Shown in pieces: positions 41,507-51,280 of a stretch of DNA of 64,000 bases; the first letter of the stretch is position 1, and every line of letters starts with the position of its first letter. The notes below the pieces were generated by a model. It was not told the origin of the DNA. It saw only the letters and a list, made by a program, of their open reading frames with translations, and ran no database searches. Source of the stretch: Rhynchopus euleeides (Eukaryota; Euglenozoa; Diplonemea; Diplonemida; Diplonemidae); the NCBI GenBank assembly GCA_963210315.1, contig OY723247.1, positions 2,232,001-2,296,000 on the forward strand, written 5' to 3'. Both the position numbers and the translations under genes were made by a program.

Positions 41507-41898
41507 TATTCCTCCCTCGTGCGTAGCTGTGACCCATGGCTGCTTACCAGCATCCGTGCTTCACAGGAAACTCAGCACACAGTGTCGTGAAACAAGGGCC
41601 TGCCTAATGGCAACAGCCAAGACCCCTCCACAAACAAAACCTCCACCCTCTTTTCTCACTGTCCCCCCTCCCCTAATACCCCCATTTCTTCTTTTCCTTT
41701 CAAGGGGAGACGTCCTCGCAGTGGCTGTTTGGCCTGACGCGATTCCCCGCCCGAGGGCCAGAGCAACACGGCACTCAAGGCAACCAGGGAGCGAGAGGCG
41801 TCACAAGGCGAAATGCCACCCACTGTGGCCCGGCGACCGCCTCACCCGCTGCCGCCAAGCGGGGAAGTGGCCCAGTGGGTAACATGCAAAAAAAAATA

Positions 41899-44682
41899 CC
41901 AATGTTCCAGGTGGTGCCCACACCAGGTGAATCGCGAAAAGTGAACATTCAAACCATGCGTATTCTTGCACAACGACCGGACAGAGGAAGTGTTGCTTTT
42001 GGGCATTCTCAGATATGCCGTGCATGAGGCTCGCAAGCTTGTGGGTGGGGGTGGGTCGTGAGCCTTTGTTTTGTTGGCACAAAAACCCAACACGCCCCCC
42101 CCCCCCCCCCTTTTCCGGGAGGGACCTCCCCACGCCACCACTAGAATCCTGTGACACGGCACCTTTGAGGCACCGCTTGTCACCACCCAATGCTTGATGC
42201 GCTTGTGGGGTGTTGCAGCAGTTGACGCATCCAAGCGACTCCTTTATTTTTTACAAGGATCTCTGCTGATCCGGCTGAGAGCTCTTCTGAGTAGCGCAGC
42301 TTGAGACAACGTGAGCATACCCGTTTCAATCACACCCAGCTCCCCCTCTTGCCGAAGCCACGCCCTGGGGCCTGGCAGGGGGGGGAGTGGGTACGAGGGG
42401 GCGCACCTACATTTACGCTATTTGCGCATCTCCCCTCGAGGGCCCCTCACCCACCCTGTGCTTCCCCCTGAGTCTCTACCTCACTACCCCCCATACGACG
42501 TAGTCCTCGTGATTGTCGCTGCCCAAAGAACCCGCTGGTGTCAATTGGCCCGATCTCATGATGAAGGTTAGCCGCCAGGGTTTGTTGTGGGCTCCGGAAT
42601 GGGAACTGGGAGCTGAAAAGGGGGCGTGCTAAAGGGGGCAGCCAAGGCTGCCCCCCTTCAGGGCGCCCTCTCGAAAAGCCATAAGAAGCCCATATGGGAG
42701 TCCACAGTGCCTTTTTCGCTCTCTACCCCTAGCCCCGCCTGTTTGACTCAAGGACTGCAACCAGCACTCGTCCTGAATCGACCACGCCTGCCCCCGAGCG
42801 TGCAAAATATTGTCCAAACATGAGGGTGGTCGTGCCAAGATTGATACGTTCGCAGCGCAGATGAGTTTGGAATCTTGCCACAGCCCCCATGGGGTTTTGT
42901 TGTTCTTCCGCCTTATTGCGGGAGAATGTCATGCACCAACCGATTCCTTCTCTCTCGAGTTTCCACTCAGTACATACTTTGGGCTTTGCTTCGTCCACTC
43001 AGTGTAGTTGGAAACAAAACGGGTCGCTCCCTTGCGAATATTCTTCTGCCATGTCCCTCTTTTGTGCTTGTATCGCGCTCGTACTCAGTGCGCGTTCAAC
43101 AAAAATGGGATGTTCCACCATTCTTCAGAGCCAACTGCCGTGCCCCTTCAAGACTCCTCGGCACGGCCGCCTTGGAGTGCGAATGGGGTTCGACTGGTCG
43201 TGTCAGGTCTTGGGTATTGTATTTGGAATCTGGATCCACCCCGCGCGCCATCCCCGGCGCTGTCCCCGTCGCGACACGAATCCCGATTTCTTTTCCTTTG
43301 ATGTCCGGAATCCTTTCGACCGGTGTACACCACGTAGAGAGGAGAACTGGCACATTTTCTTGTTGTGTCATTGATAGTTCGGCGTAGCCAAATGGCGAAA
43401 ATATTTTGTGCAGTCAGCTGGATCTTGCAACCCCACTCACATCACTTCATCAGACTGGATGAGTGGTGCATACAAAGAGTGGAGTCTTGTCCCAACAAGA
43501 CAATTGCTGTCACGATCCCTCGGGGGGCACATATATTTTTGCCTTTTTTTCGTTTTCTGTTTCTTCTTCGGACGACTCGCCTCTTGGGATTCCCTCGCTA
43601 TTGTCAAGCAGCCACCCACAAGACACAAGGAACCGGCCGAACCCACTGGTCTGTGCACCCGCGTTCCGACCGTCTGTGTATGTCTGACAAGACAGCCTAT
43701 CTATGGAAGGCCACGGTGGTGCCGTTCCACTGCTAAGCGCTGTCCCGCCCCTAAGACGTGGGAGTGGTATAGTTTGGCCAGCAGTACCCGACCTCGTGTC
43801 CTGGAAGACACGCGTCGCCATATTTGCTTTGCAATGAAGCACCCTGTTCCCCTCCACCACGCCAGCCTTTGGTCGTCAATATGCAAGAGTTCGACACCAA
43901 TGGCCCCTGTAGTATCAATCCCAGAGCAGCGCCGCCCAGCCCCCTGGCAGGGCAGGTGGTTTAAAATTTTGTGTTACACACTGGAGTGACGCAACAACTC
44001 CGCATCACAGTTCCCGCAGGTGCATTATACGCCGTTTTAGGATTTCTGTCGGTGTTGCGGAGTTGCGTTGCCATCGCTGCAGTACTTTCTTGCCCTTCTT
44101 TCCATTGGTGGTGGGTTCGGTTTTCCGAACCTATATTTTTGCGTTCTCACCAGGCTCCTGGTCTCTAGCAAAGAAGACTGTTGCAGCGCATGTGCTTCAT
44201 GTGCCCTCGCTCGCCATCCCCCGCATATGTAACACCCTGAAACCGAAGCACACGAGTGAGCCAAATGCGACGACGAGGCACACACCGAGCAGCGCCAAAC
44301 AGGTGCGCATAAATGTTGTCGCGGCGGCTCCTCTTGTTTGTGTCTTTGTCTCTCCCCCCGCCTCTTCTGCACACACACTCCACCACATCTTACAATTTTC
44401 CACCGTATTTGGTGTTATCGACCCCCTGATATTTCGTGCCCTGTTCGTGCCCAAAAACCCGTTTGGGCCCCGTTTTTTGCGGCCCCCGTTTTCCCCGTTC
44501 CAGGAGCTCGTTGCCACGCAGTGGCGCAGAACGCACCCCAGAACACTCAATGCCGGGCTGGATACGGACAACTGCTCTCCAGATTCGCTTGATTTTGCCC
44601 GTCGGTGGACCACCAGGGGTAACTTGAGAAGATCAGGTGGGCGGGGAAGCTGGGGCGGGGGCGGGGGCGGGTGACTCAACAT
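41899..44682. other. Intergenic region, repeats and decayed sequence
   Basis: No intact gene is recognised. Visible items are a C-run at about 42094-42110, a short perfect hairpin at 42634-42655 (GGGGGCAGCC, AA loop, GGCTGCCCCC), the dispersed repeat at 43373-43545, and TGATATTTCGTGCCCTGTTCG at about 44427, which is shared with the 138-bp direct repeats at 46187 and 46994. A short CTPRREENWHIFLLCH reading near 43322 resembles a retroelement zinc knuckle but is too short to call. Confidence 0.4.
43373..43545. repeat. Dispersed repeat, copy 1 (related to 50640 and 63417)
   Basis: Begins TAGTTCGGCGTAGCCAA, contains CACTTCATCAGACTGG and ACAAAGAGTGGAG, and ends near GGGGGGCACATATAT. The same blocks in the same order occur at 63417-63590, and the last part occurs at 50640-50715. 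Divergence is roughly one base in five by eye. Confidence 0.6.
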
Positions 44683-45119
44683 TCAGGTTTCGGGCCCGGT
44701 GCCTGCGCGCATCCTGTCGTACTGTGGGGGGCGCAGCAGGTTTCTCCCATACTTTTCCAACGGGCGCACGATGATATGTGCTCCACGAACAACAACACAA
44801 CCAACTACAAGAAACCGCGCACTGGCCGGGGTAGAACTTGGTGGTCCAGGACCATGAACAGGTCCTGGAGAGCAGCCGGTTTGTTGCAGCACGGCATCCC
44901 GTTGCGGATCAGGGAGCACACCCTATGGCGTAGCTCCTTCCGCGACCACGGGCTCGGCAGCTCGGTGCACTGCACCAACACCACGTCGCTCTCCCGCAGG
45001 AACGGGAGCACCTCCTCACCCACCTCCTTAAACTCTGTCGTCCAGAGGTCGTTCCGCTTCAGCAACCGGTATCCCGGAGTGGACGGGAGGTAGCCCTCCT
45101 CTGTGAGGGTCGTCTGCAC
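44683..45119 (-). pseudogene. Decayed minus-strand gene fragment related to family A
   Basis: The minus strand reads LTEEGYLPSTPGYRLLKRND, then EVGEEVLPFLRESDVVLVQC and MPCCNKPAALQDLFMVLDHQ. After a frame change it continues VVVRGAHIIVRPLEKYGRN and PPQYDRMRAGT. The QYDRMR[AT]GT ending is shared with the minus-strand fragment at 27353, and the underlying DNA (GCGCATCCTGTCGTACTG) is conserved there too. So the two loci probably hold different parts of one multi-copy gene. No function is recognised. Confidence 0.5.
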
Positions 45120-45125
45120 AAGCGT

Positions 45126-45171
45126 GGACTCATCTGCCCGTGTGCAGTCATGCCCACGGGCAGATGAGTCC
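45126..45171. repeat. Perfect 17-bp hairpin
   Basis: GGACTCATCTGCCCGTG at 45126-45142 and CACGGGCAGATGAGTCC at 45155-45171 are perfect inverted repeats with a 12-base loop. The hairpin lies at the upstream edge of the minus-strand pseudogene at 44683-45119. Confidence 0.7.
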
Positions 45172-45758
45172 CCCTGCCAAGGTTGGTCTCCCCACCTGTT
45201 TGACGTAGATCATATATCGGAACCCTCTCCTGGTGCTGGCCCACCAACACCAAAGAGAAACCCTCAGCGAGACGGCACTCCTTTAACGTCCTCCAGCCGA
45301 CCTAAACAGGCCAGAACGGGACAATACATGCCTGTCCGGGTCTATCCGGGCCTATACATGCACAAAATTCACGCGAAATTTGGGTGGTTCATGAAAACCA
45401 CAGGCAATACGTGAAAAATCCCACCAAGAAAAAAAAAAAAAAGGGCCCACCCCAGGGTAAAAGATAGGGTTCCGGGCTGCGCGCCGAAAACCGGGGGTAA
45501 TCGGGGGTAAAATTTCAGCCATTTCTCCAACTGGAAGGGCTTTCCCTTCCCACAACACACCACCCCACGCCACTCAACTGGGATGGGCAGGGTGGCTCCT
45601 CTGCGGGGGCCGCTGCCAGGTCCGAGAGGAGCGCGCTCCTTCTTGGCGCCAACGCGAAGGAGCCACTCGATGAGAAAGGCGTTCGGGAGAGCGCGGTGGT
45701 GTTGAAAGCACCGCAGGTTGCCCTTGCAGACTTGGTTCTGGACAGGCACAGGCCACAT

Positions 45759-45805
45759 GGGGGGTCTGGGGGGCGGAGCCCCCCAGCCGCCGGAGGCCAC
45801 GGTAG
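45759..45805. repeat. 47-bp repeat with GC-rich stem-loop, copy 1
   Basis: The unit begins GGGGGGTCTGGGGGGCGGAG and ends CCGGAGGCCACGGTAG. Internally, TGGGGGGC and GCCCCCCA form a tight stem-loop. An identical copy lies 168 bp downstream. Confidence 0.7.
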
Positions 45806-45926
45806 TGAGCATCTGTTCCTTGTAACCGTACGATTCTGTGAGCTGCCTGCATCCTCCCGGGGTGGTCTGTATTCCATCCCCAATTGACCCCAAAGGGTGT
45901 TGGATATAAGACAGGCAGACGGCACA

Positions 45927-45973
45927 GGGGGGTCTGGGGGGCGGAGCCCCCCAGCCGCCGGAGGCCACGGTAG
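45927..45973. repeat. 47-bp repeat with GC-rich stem-loop, copy 2
   Basis: Identical to 45759-45805 over the whole unit; the surrounding sequence also has partial similarity (CAGGCA upstream, AGCTG or ATCTGTT downstream). Confidence 0.7.
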
Positions 45974-46186
45974 CGAACAGCTGATTCTGCTCCATAGTCG
46001 CACGCCGCATGTAGTCAACGTGCACCCGTTGTGCTCAACAGGTTCATCGGGCTAACCCTGGGGCAGGGCACTGTGCTCTTGGCCCCGGCCTCCTCTGGCC
46101 AAAAAGTACCCTGGAATAGTACCCGGACAGAATCTCAGAAAAATCCCGGTGGAAAAAAAAAGAGGCACCCCCGGTTTTTCGGGGCA

Positions 46187-46324
46187 AAATCTCAAAAACC
46201 GGGGCTAAGCCCCGTTTTTCATAACAGTATCTTAAACACTGGCCCACCCTGATATTTCGTGCCCCGTTCGTGCGAAGTTGCCCCTATTTCGATAACACCA
46301 GTATTTCTAGCTTATTTTTTCCTT
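46187..46324. repeat. 138-bp direct repeat, left copy
   Basis: This segment (AAATCTCAAAAACCGGGG to TTTTTTCCTT) is repeated without any difference at 46994-47131. The two copies bracket a 669-bp insert that is a 5'-truncated LINE, so they can be read as an unusually long target-site duplication. Confidence 0.85.
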
Positions 46325-46993
46325 ACCTACCTCTGCTACCACCATCCGCCGACTCCGGGCCGACCACCACCGCCTGGTCTACGACCACGACATCCCGGGC
46401 ACGGCACAACCACCTTGCCAACCCTGCCTGAAGCATGCGCCGGGCCACCCCCCGCCTGGGGTCTCACTGAAGCACCTCTTCTTCGGCTGCCCCGCGACAG
46501 CGTCGGCCCGACACCACCTCACAGCCACAAACGTGCACAACCTGCTGTTGCACAACTGCAAGGAGGCGCTGCGCTACCTGGCCGAGGCAGGGGTAACGGA
46601 GCACGGCGAGAAGGACTACCTGAACGCGTGAACCAAATAACATCATCAGAGAACAAGGGCTTCGGCCCGACCTCCCAGCACCCCCCCCCCCCCCCATCCC
46701 AGCCCCACGTCACTTTCCACAGGCCGCCAGGCGCGTCAGCGTCGGCGACCGCCCGCCCCCAGTCTGAGAGGCATCAGCCGAATCTCGGTGGAGGCGGGCA
46801 CAAAACAAAAGGGAGAGTCGTCACTGTGCATATCAGCACGGTCCCGCCCTCTGTGCCAGACCAACACACCACCAAAGGAAAAGAGGAAGAGGCGACGTAA
46901 GGCAATGCCTCCGTGCGGCCAGGAGAACACGAAATAGCGACCCCCTCAACGGGGAATGCTACGAGCACGGCCAAAAATCGTTCAAAATCGTTC
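46325..46993 (+). mobile_element. 5'-truncated LINE copy between long direct repeats
   Basis: The insert starts inside the C-terminal coding region of a LINE related to that at 37122 and runs through stop, 3' UTR and a tail of AAAAATCGTTCAAAATCGTTC. Its 3' UTR is the same sequence that occurs in inverted orientation at 59848-60101. Insert edges coincide exactly with the edges of the 138-bp direct repeats. This is the expected product of target-primed reverse transcription with 5' truncation. Confidence 0.75.
46335..46631 (+). pseudogene. LINE polyprotein C-terminal fragment
   Basis: The fragment reads IRRLRADHHRLVYDHD, a PPCQPC and KHLFFGCP zinc-knuckle (C, C, H, C), then EALRYLAEAGV and stop TGA at 46629. 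The first part aligns with EIRKLRTRRHRLVYDFD of the full LINE. It has no start codon and lacks all catalytic domains. Confidence 0.7.
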
Positions 46994-47131
46994 AAATCTC
47001 AAAAACCGGGGCTAAGCCCCGTTTTTCATAACAGTATCTTAAACACTGGCCCACCCTGATATTTCGTGCCCCGTTCGTGCGAAGTTGCCCCTATTTCGAT
47101 AACACCAGTATTTCTAGCTTATTTTTTCCTT
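46994..47131. repeat. 138-bp direct repeat, right copy
   Basis: Perfect copy of 46187-46324. A shorter piece of the same sequence (TGATATTTCGTGCCC) is also found near 44427, so the target itself was repetitive DNA. Confidence 0.85.
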
Positions 47132-48584
47132 TCGCCTTCCGAGTCTTCTTGTTGATGCAAAATTCATCAGAGCGAGGAACCGGGTGCTAGTTGGGGCACA
47201 CTGACAATTACGACCTTCCCCCTCGAAGCCCTGAGTTCCGAAGCGATTCAGGTACCCAGAAAACACATGCACCGCCTAGTTTCTTCCCACCCTGCTTCAC
47301 GCTGTGTGGGGGACTGGCCCGGCTGGCCAACCATGTACATCTCTAGAAGGGGCATAATCCATGGCCAAATCATGGCAAATGTACACAAGTGGGCTGTGAT
47401 CCGCTCGGGATTTCGCGTCTCTGAGCAGGGCTGCTGTTGGCTGGCACAGTGTCTACCCACACTGGCTGGGTGGCTCTGGCCATGGCATGGTTGTCCCACG
47501 TACGCCACTCTTTCACACCCCCCTTTTGTGATGTCGAAAGGCAATCCCTTGCTTTCTGAAAGGTCCGGCACATTGTGCACATTGTGGCACCTCCTGTCCC
47601 GTTGCGAGGGGTTGTATTCAGAGCTCGGCGCAGACAATTTGGGGCATTGCCTTTTATTTGCCGAATCTTATGCAACCCCCCCCCCCCCCCACACTTACAC
47701 CACTTTTCATCAGACTGAGGGAGCTGCGTTCCAACTTGTCAGCAGTTGGTTATTTTATTGTTGTCACGTTTTGCTGTCACCCTCACGTGATCCAGCGGGG
47801 CGCTGATAGCTTACGCCACGACCTTCTCCCTCCGAATATTCCCCACAATTATGATTCTCCTCAGGGCCGGGCATAGAGCAGAATGAACCACACAGATGGC
47901 CTCCCCGGCCGGTTCATCTGCTTCTATGCCGGGCCCTGGTTCACCACCCACTGACAAAGCAGAAACGGCGAGTCATACTGTCCTCGGATGTGTTCAAAAA
48001 ATGAACACGGCCGACATGCCCGAAGGCGGTTGTCGGTGTCAGTGGCTGAAGTGGCACGGCTCGAAGCGACTTGTGGATTCAAACTGACGAGTGGCGTGTG
48101 GGCTGCCTCCCGCCCCCCATCCACCCCCATTCCCTTGCAGGCTTTTTGCATAAAGCGTAAAAAGTGTAAGAGTGCTTCCGCCGGCCCTGCTTCTTTTGTG
48201 TGTCTCGAGCTCTCTCGTGTTCACATGTCCTCTCCACACCCCGTCAAATCAGCAGGCTGTAAGGCTGTGGGACGGAAAAACTGGAATCAGCATTAAAAAC
48301 GGAAGAAGGGATCACGGTTGCTAAACGGTGCCACAGCCTCCCCATCCCGGTTGTCCACGCCACACCCACCCCCTCTGCAGACAGCCACAGCCTCCCCCAC
48401 CCCCCCCCCCCTCCCCTCGCTTTCATGCCAAGGTGATTTTGTTCACTTCGCCCTCACGAAACAGAGGGAAGTCCTCCCCCTTATAGTCTCTCCTCACCCC
48501 CGCGTCGCTCCCTCGCTCCCCCTCTCTCCCTCCTGCGAGACGCCACACACAACTGCTTCCTCACCCCCCCTGGGTAGCCCGGCT
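47132..48584. other. Intergenic region, possible retroelement remnant
   Basis: An open stretch at 47267-47806 reads SGTLCTLWHLLSRCEGLYSE, which resembles the CxxC-H-C knuckle at LINE C-termini, but nothing else supports it. A C-run lies at about 47676-47690. The last 250 bases before ATG 48585 are pyrimidine-rich and may be the leader of the next gene. Confidence 0.35.
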
Positions 48585-50375
48585 ATGCCCGAAGGATCGC
48601 CTCTAGTCGATGTCACCGATGTCCCAACACAGGGCTCACTCCCTCATGTGGTCTTCGCTGCCTTTCTGAGCGTCACCTGCCTGGCATGCGTTATCGCAGC
48701 CGTAGCACCCATCTTCGGGCGGCGCCTCCGCCTCCGCTACTGCATCATCCTCGGCGTGTGGTTTGCGGTCCTCACCAGCTGCCTCGCTACATGGGCTGTG
48801 TCCAGCCGGAGCGACGAGATCACCGCATTCCGCCTCCAGCAGCTCGTCTCTGCCACATCAGCTGGATCCGGTGCCCTCCAGGCACAGCTCACCCAGGCTC
48901 GGGACGCGCTGCATGCCCTCACCTCCCAGGCCCGACACGGCGTCCTTCATTTCGCCTCCGGCGACCCTCTTGGCGCCGCTGTCTACCTGCAGCACATCTA
49001 CGGAGCTGGCGGGATGGCTGGTGTCGCCTCCCTCTCCTTAAGCTCCTCCGACGGCAGGTTTGCCGCAGCCGGCCCGCCTGAAGGCGGGGCGGGGCGGAAT
49101 CAGACATCCTTTGCGGCAAGGTTCAGCGTGGCTGCGCCTTCCCTCCTCCCGCCTTGGGTGCTGTGCACGCCGCACGACTCCCCGGGGGTGCCCCTCTGCG
49201 CCACGGCGTCCTGCGGGCAGCTGGGGCGAGAGTATGACCTGCGGTGCGGGGAGACGTGCGGGCTGCCCGCCAGGGCGGGGTACTGCGCCCCCGGTGGGCT
49301 GGGGCTGGTCTCCCTGCAGGTCGGGTTGGTGGAGAGAGGCGGGCGGGTGTCCGTGGAGGGGGGCGGCGGGCCTCCAGTGTCGCCTGTCGCGTTCCGCGGC
49401 GTGCGGCTTGAGTCAGCCGCGTGGTTTGGCGGTGCGGCAGCGCAGGTGCGGTGGACGGGGCCCTATGCGCATGGGGCGGAGGGGAACGCATCGGAGGTGG
49501 ACCATCCTGCATCGCTGCATCCGGCGCGTGAGCCGTACTTCGTGGCGTCGGTGGTGCTGCCTGGGGGGCAGGGCGTTGTGGCTGCTGCGGAAGTGTCGAC
49601 GGCGGATCTGGCCCTGGTGCTGCGGGGCTTCGTGGTGGAGAGCGTGGCCGGGCTTTTCGGAGGGACCGGCCATGTGCTCGGGCTGATCGTCGCAGAAAAC
49701 TGGTGCCTCGTCGCGACAACTCAGAGCGACGCAGAGCTCCTGGAGGACACAGGTGCCGTGCGTGAGGCGGGGACTCTTCTGGATGTGTCTGGGGTTGTCG
49801 AGCCGTCCAGCAGGCTGCGCGGGGTGGTGCTGGCTGTGGCGAAGAAGTACGGCGCGCTGCGTCTGGCCATGTTCGGTCGTACCGTTGTGCAGCATGCGGG
49901 TGACGCGGTGGCGACAGCCCCCATACTCTTCGCTGCCGACGCGCCGAACCCCATGCGGCTGCTGCTCATCCTTGCGATCCCGCAGGATGCCATTGCGGGG
50001 GCGCCCGATGCCACTTCCCTCGAGCGCCTCTTTGTGTCCCTCGCTGTGGGTGTGGCAGTGACTGCCGTGCTTGGCGCGGCATTCGATCGACTGCTGTCGC
50101 CGCTGCGGCGTGTGGACACCGACCTCATCCTGGCCGTGGGGGGGAGCGAGCCTCCCCCGTTGAAAGCCTTCAGCCCCGTGTTTGAGCTGTCCTCCCTGCA
50201 GCGCACGGTGAACACATTGCCTGCGGTGCTGCAGGGAAGTCAGGTCAGGTACCGGAAGAGCCTGGCGCACTCGAAGGACAAGGATGCACGGTTGTCCGTA
50301 GTGCCGCTACGATTTGACGGTATCACAGCATCATCCGATGGGATAAAGGGGGCTGGTGTCGATGAGCGACAGTAG
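48585..50375 (+). CDS. Cyclase-family receptor paralogue lacking a catalytic domain
   Basis: The 596-residue product has two hydrophobic segments near the N-terminus (about 22-44 and 52-72), then ATWAVSSRSDEITAFRLQQL, which lines up with VTWAVTYTTSRDAINGVNEQL of the cyclase at 31370. A long extracellular-type region with a Cys-rich insert (LRCGETCGLPARAGYC) follows, in the position of the Cache-type sensor. A third hydrophobic segment (about 482-504, LFVSLAVGVAVTAVLG) leads to a HAMP-like linker (LLSPLRRVDTDLI). Translation stops at 50373, about where the cyclase domain begins in the paralogues. The Cache-type RPWY motif is absent. The frame is intact, so it may be a real decoy or co-receptor; it could also be a truncated pseudogene. 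The start is the ATG after the pyrimidine-rich leader. Confidence 0.65.
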   Translation: MPEGSPLVDVTDVPTQGSLPHVVFAAFLSVTCLACVIAAVAPIFGRRLRLRYCIILGVWFAVLTSCLATWAVSSRSDEITAFRLQQLVSATSAGSGALQAQLTQARDALHALTSQARHGVLHFASGDPLGAAVYLQHIYGAGGMAGVASLSLSSSDGRFAAAGPPEGGAGRNQTSFAARFSVAAPSLLPPWVLCTPHDSPGVPLCATASCGQLGREYDLRCGETCGLPARAGYCAPGGLGLVSLQVGLVERGGRVSVEGGGGPPVSPVAFRGVRLESAAWFGGAAAQVRWTGPYAHGAEGNASEVDHPASLHPAREPYFVASVVLPGGQGVVAAAEVSTADLALVLRGFVVESVAGLFGGTGHVLGLIVAENWCLVATTQSDAELLEDTGAVREAGTLLDVSGVVEPSSRLRGVVLAVAKKYGALRLAMFGRTVVQHAGDAVATAPILFAADAPNPMRLLLILAIPQDAIAGAPDATSLERLFVSLAVGVAVTAVLGAAFDRLLSPLRRVDTDLILAVGGSEPPPLKAFSPVFELSSLQRTVNTLPAVLQGSQVRYRKSLAHSKDKDARLSVVPLRFDGITASSDGIKGAGVDERQ

Positions 50376-51280
50376 CCGCGACGGCTGTTGTCCAGGCCTC
50401 TCACTGGCACAATTTGACACAGCGTGAAGGCCCTCAATGCTCTCGAGAGACGTCAGTTGTGTCGAGAATCATCCTTGCAGAGCATCACCACCGGCAGCGT
50501 GGTTGTGTTCTTGCGATCGATCTGCCCTCGGCTCTATTTGACTCGTGTTCCTGATGTACCAGTGTCTCCAGGGCGATGTTCTGGCGACGAGTGAGTGTAG
50601 TAGTTCTGGATCTGTACTTCTGAGTGTGAGGCATCCAGAGGGTGCGACAAAGAGCGGGGCCTGTGTTCCAACAAAACAACTTTCATCAGAATCGATTTGT
50701 CGGGGGCACAGATATCATTGACCTTTTCCCCGCAAACTCCGAAACCCCTTCCTGCTCCCCTTCCGCCCGTGCACGCACGCACAAAAGCCCCGATTCTTTC
50801 CAGATTGGGTTGCTGTTGTTTCCTTCGACAAGTTGGGATTTCTCCTACCTCTTGTGATGCGGCTATGTCTTGTGCCTGATCACACTTTACCCTCGGAGGA
50901 GTCGGCAATATTACGCGCTGAGCACAACTGATGCGAGTGAAGAATACGTGATACGCGTTCCCATCCCCTTCTGTGTGCCGATGCGTCGGTGAGACCCACC
51001 CCCGGGGTTTGTTCTGTGTGTGGGCTGCAGTGTCGGTTGCACGACATTTCCATGTTGTCTCACCTGCTACCTCACCGCATCCACGCCTGGAGCCCTCTGT
51101 GAAACCTGCCACCAGTTTTGTGAGGCGGCCACCTTTCGTCGCCTTTTTGCAATCCTGACCGAAGGCCGCCGTGTCGTTTGGGTTTGGGGGGTGAAGTGCA
51201 GATAAGGGAAGTGCAAGCTGTTGCGAAAAAGAGAGGTTCAGAAGATGAAAATATGGCCACCCCCACCCCCCCCCCCCCTT
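50376..51280. other. Intergenic region
   Basis: No gene is recognised. It contains part of a dispersed repeat (50640-50715) and ends with a C-run followed by TT at the edge of the inverted-repeat transposon. Confidence 0.45.
50640..50715. repeat. Dispersed repeat, partial copy
   Basis: GACAAAGAGCGGGGCCTGTG, then CCAACAAAACAACTTT and GGGGGCACAGATAT, follow the same order as in the repeats at 43373 and 63417. Confidence 0.5.

Larger units (their letters stand above)
36961..41898 (+). mobile_element. Near full-length non-LTR retrotransposon (LINE) with 2A-type N-terminus
   Basis: The element carries one long ORF with 2A motif, apurinic-type endonuclease, reverse transcriptase and RNase H, then a zinc-knuckle region broken by an insertion. 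The 3' UTR ends near 41898 in a run of nine A after ATGC; its last blocks (GAGGCGTCACAAGGCGAAATGCC, shortened here by homology to GAGGCGACGTAAGGCAATGCC at 46892) parallel the other LINE ends in the window. The 5' boundary is not visible; 36961 is a placeholder. Target-site duplications were not found. Domain order and the 2A motif match the ingi/L1Tc group known from trypanosomatids, although CR1/L2-type LINEs of some animals also carry 2A. Confidence 0.8.
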
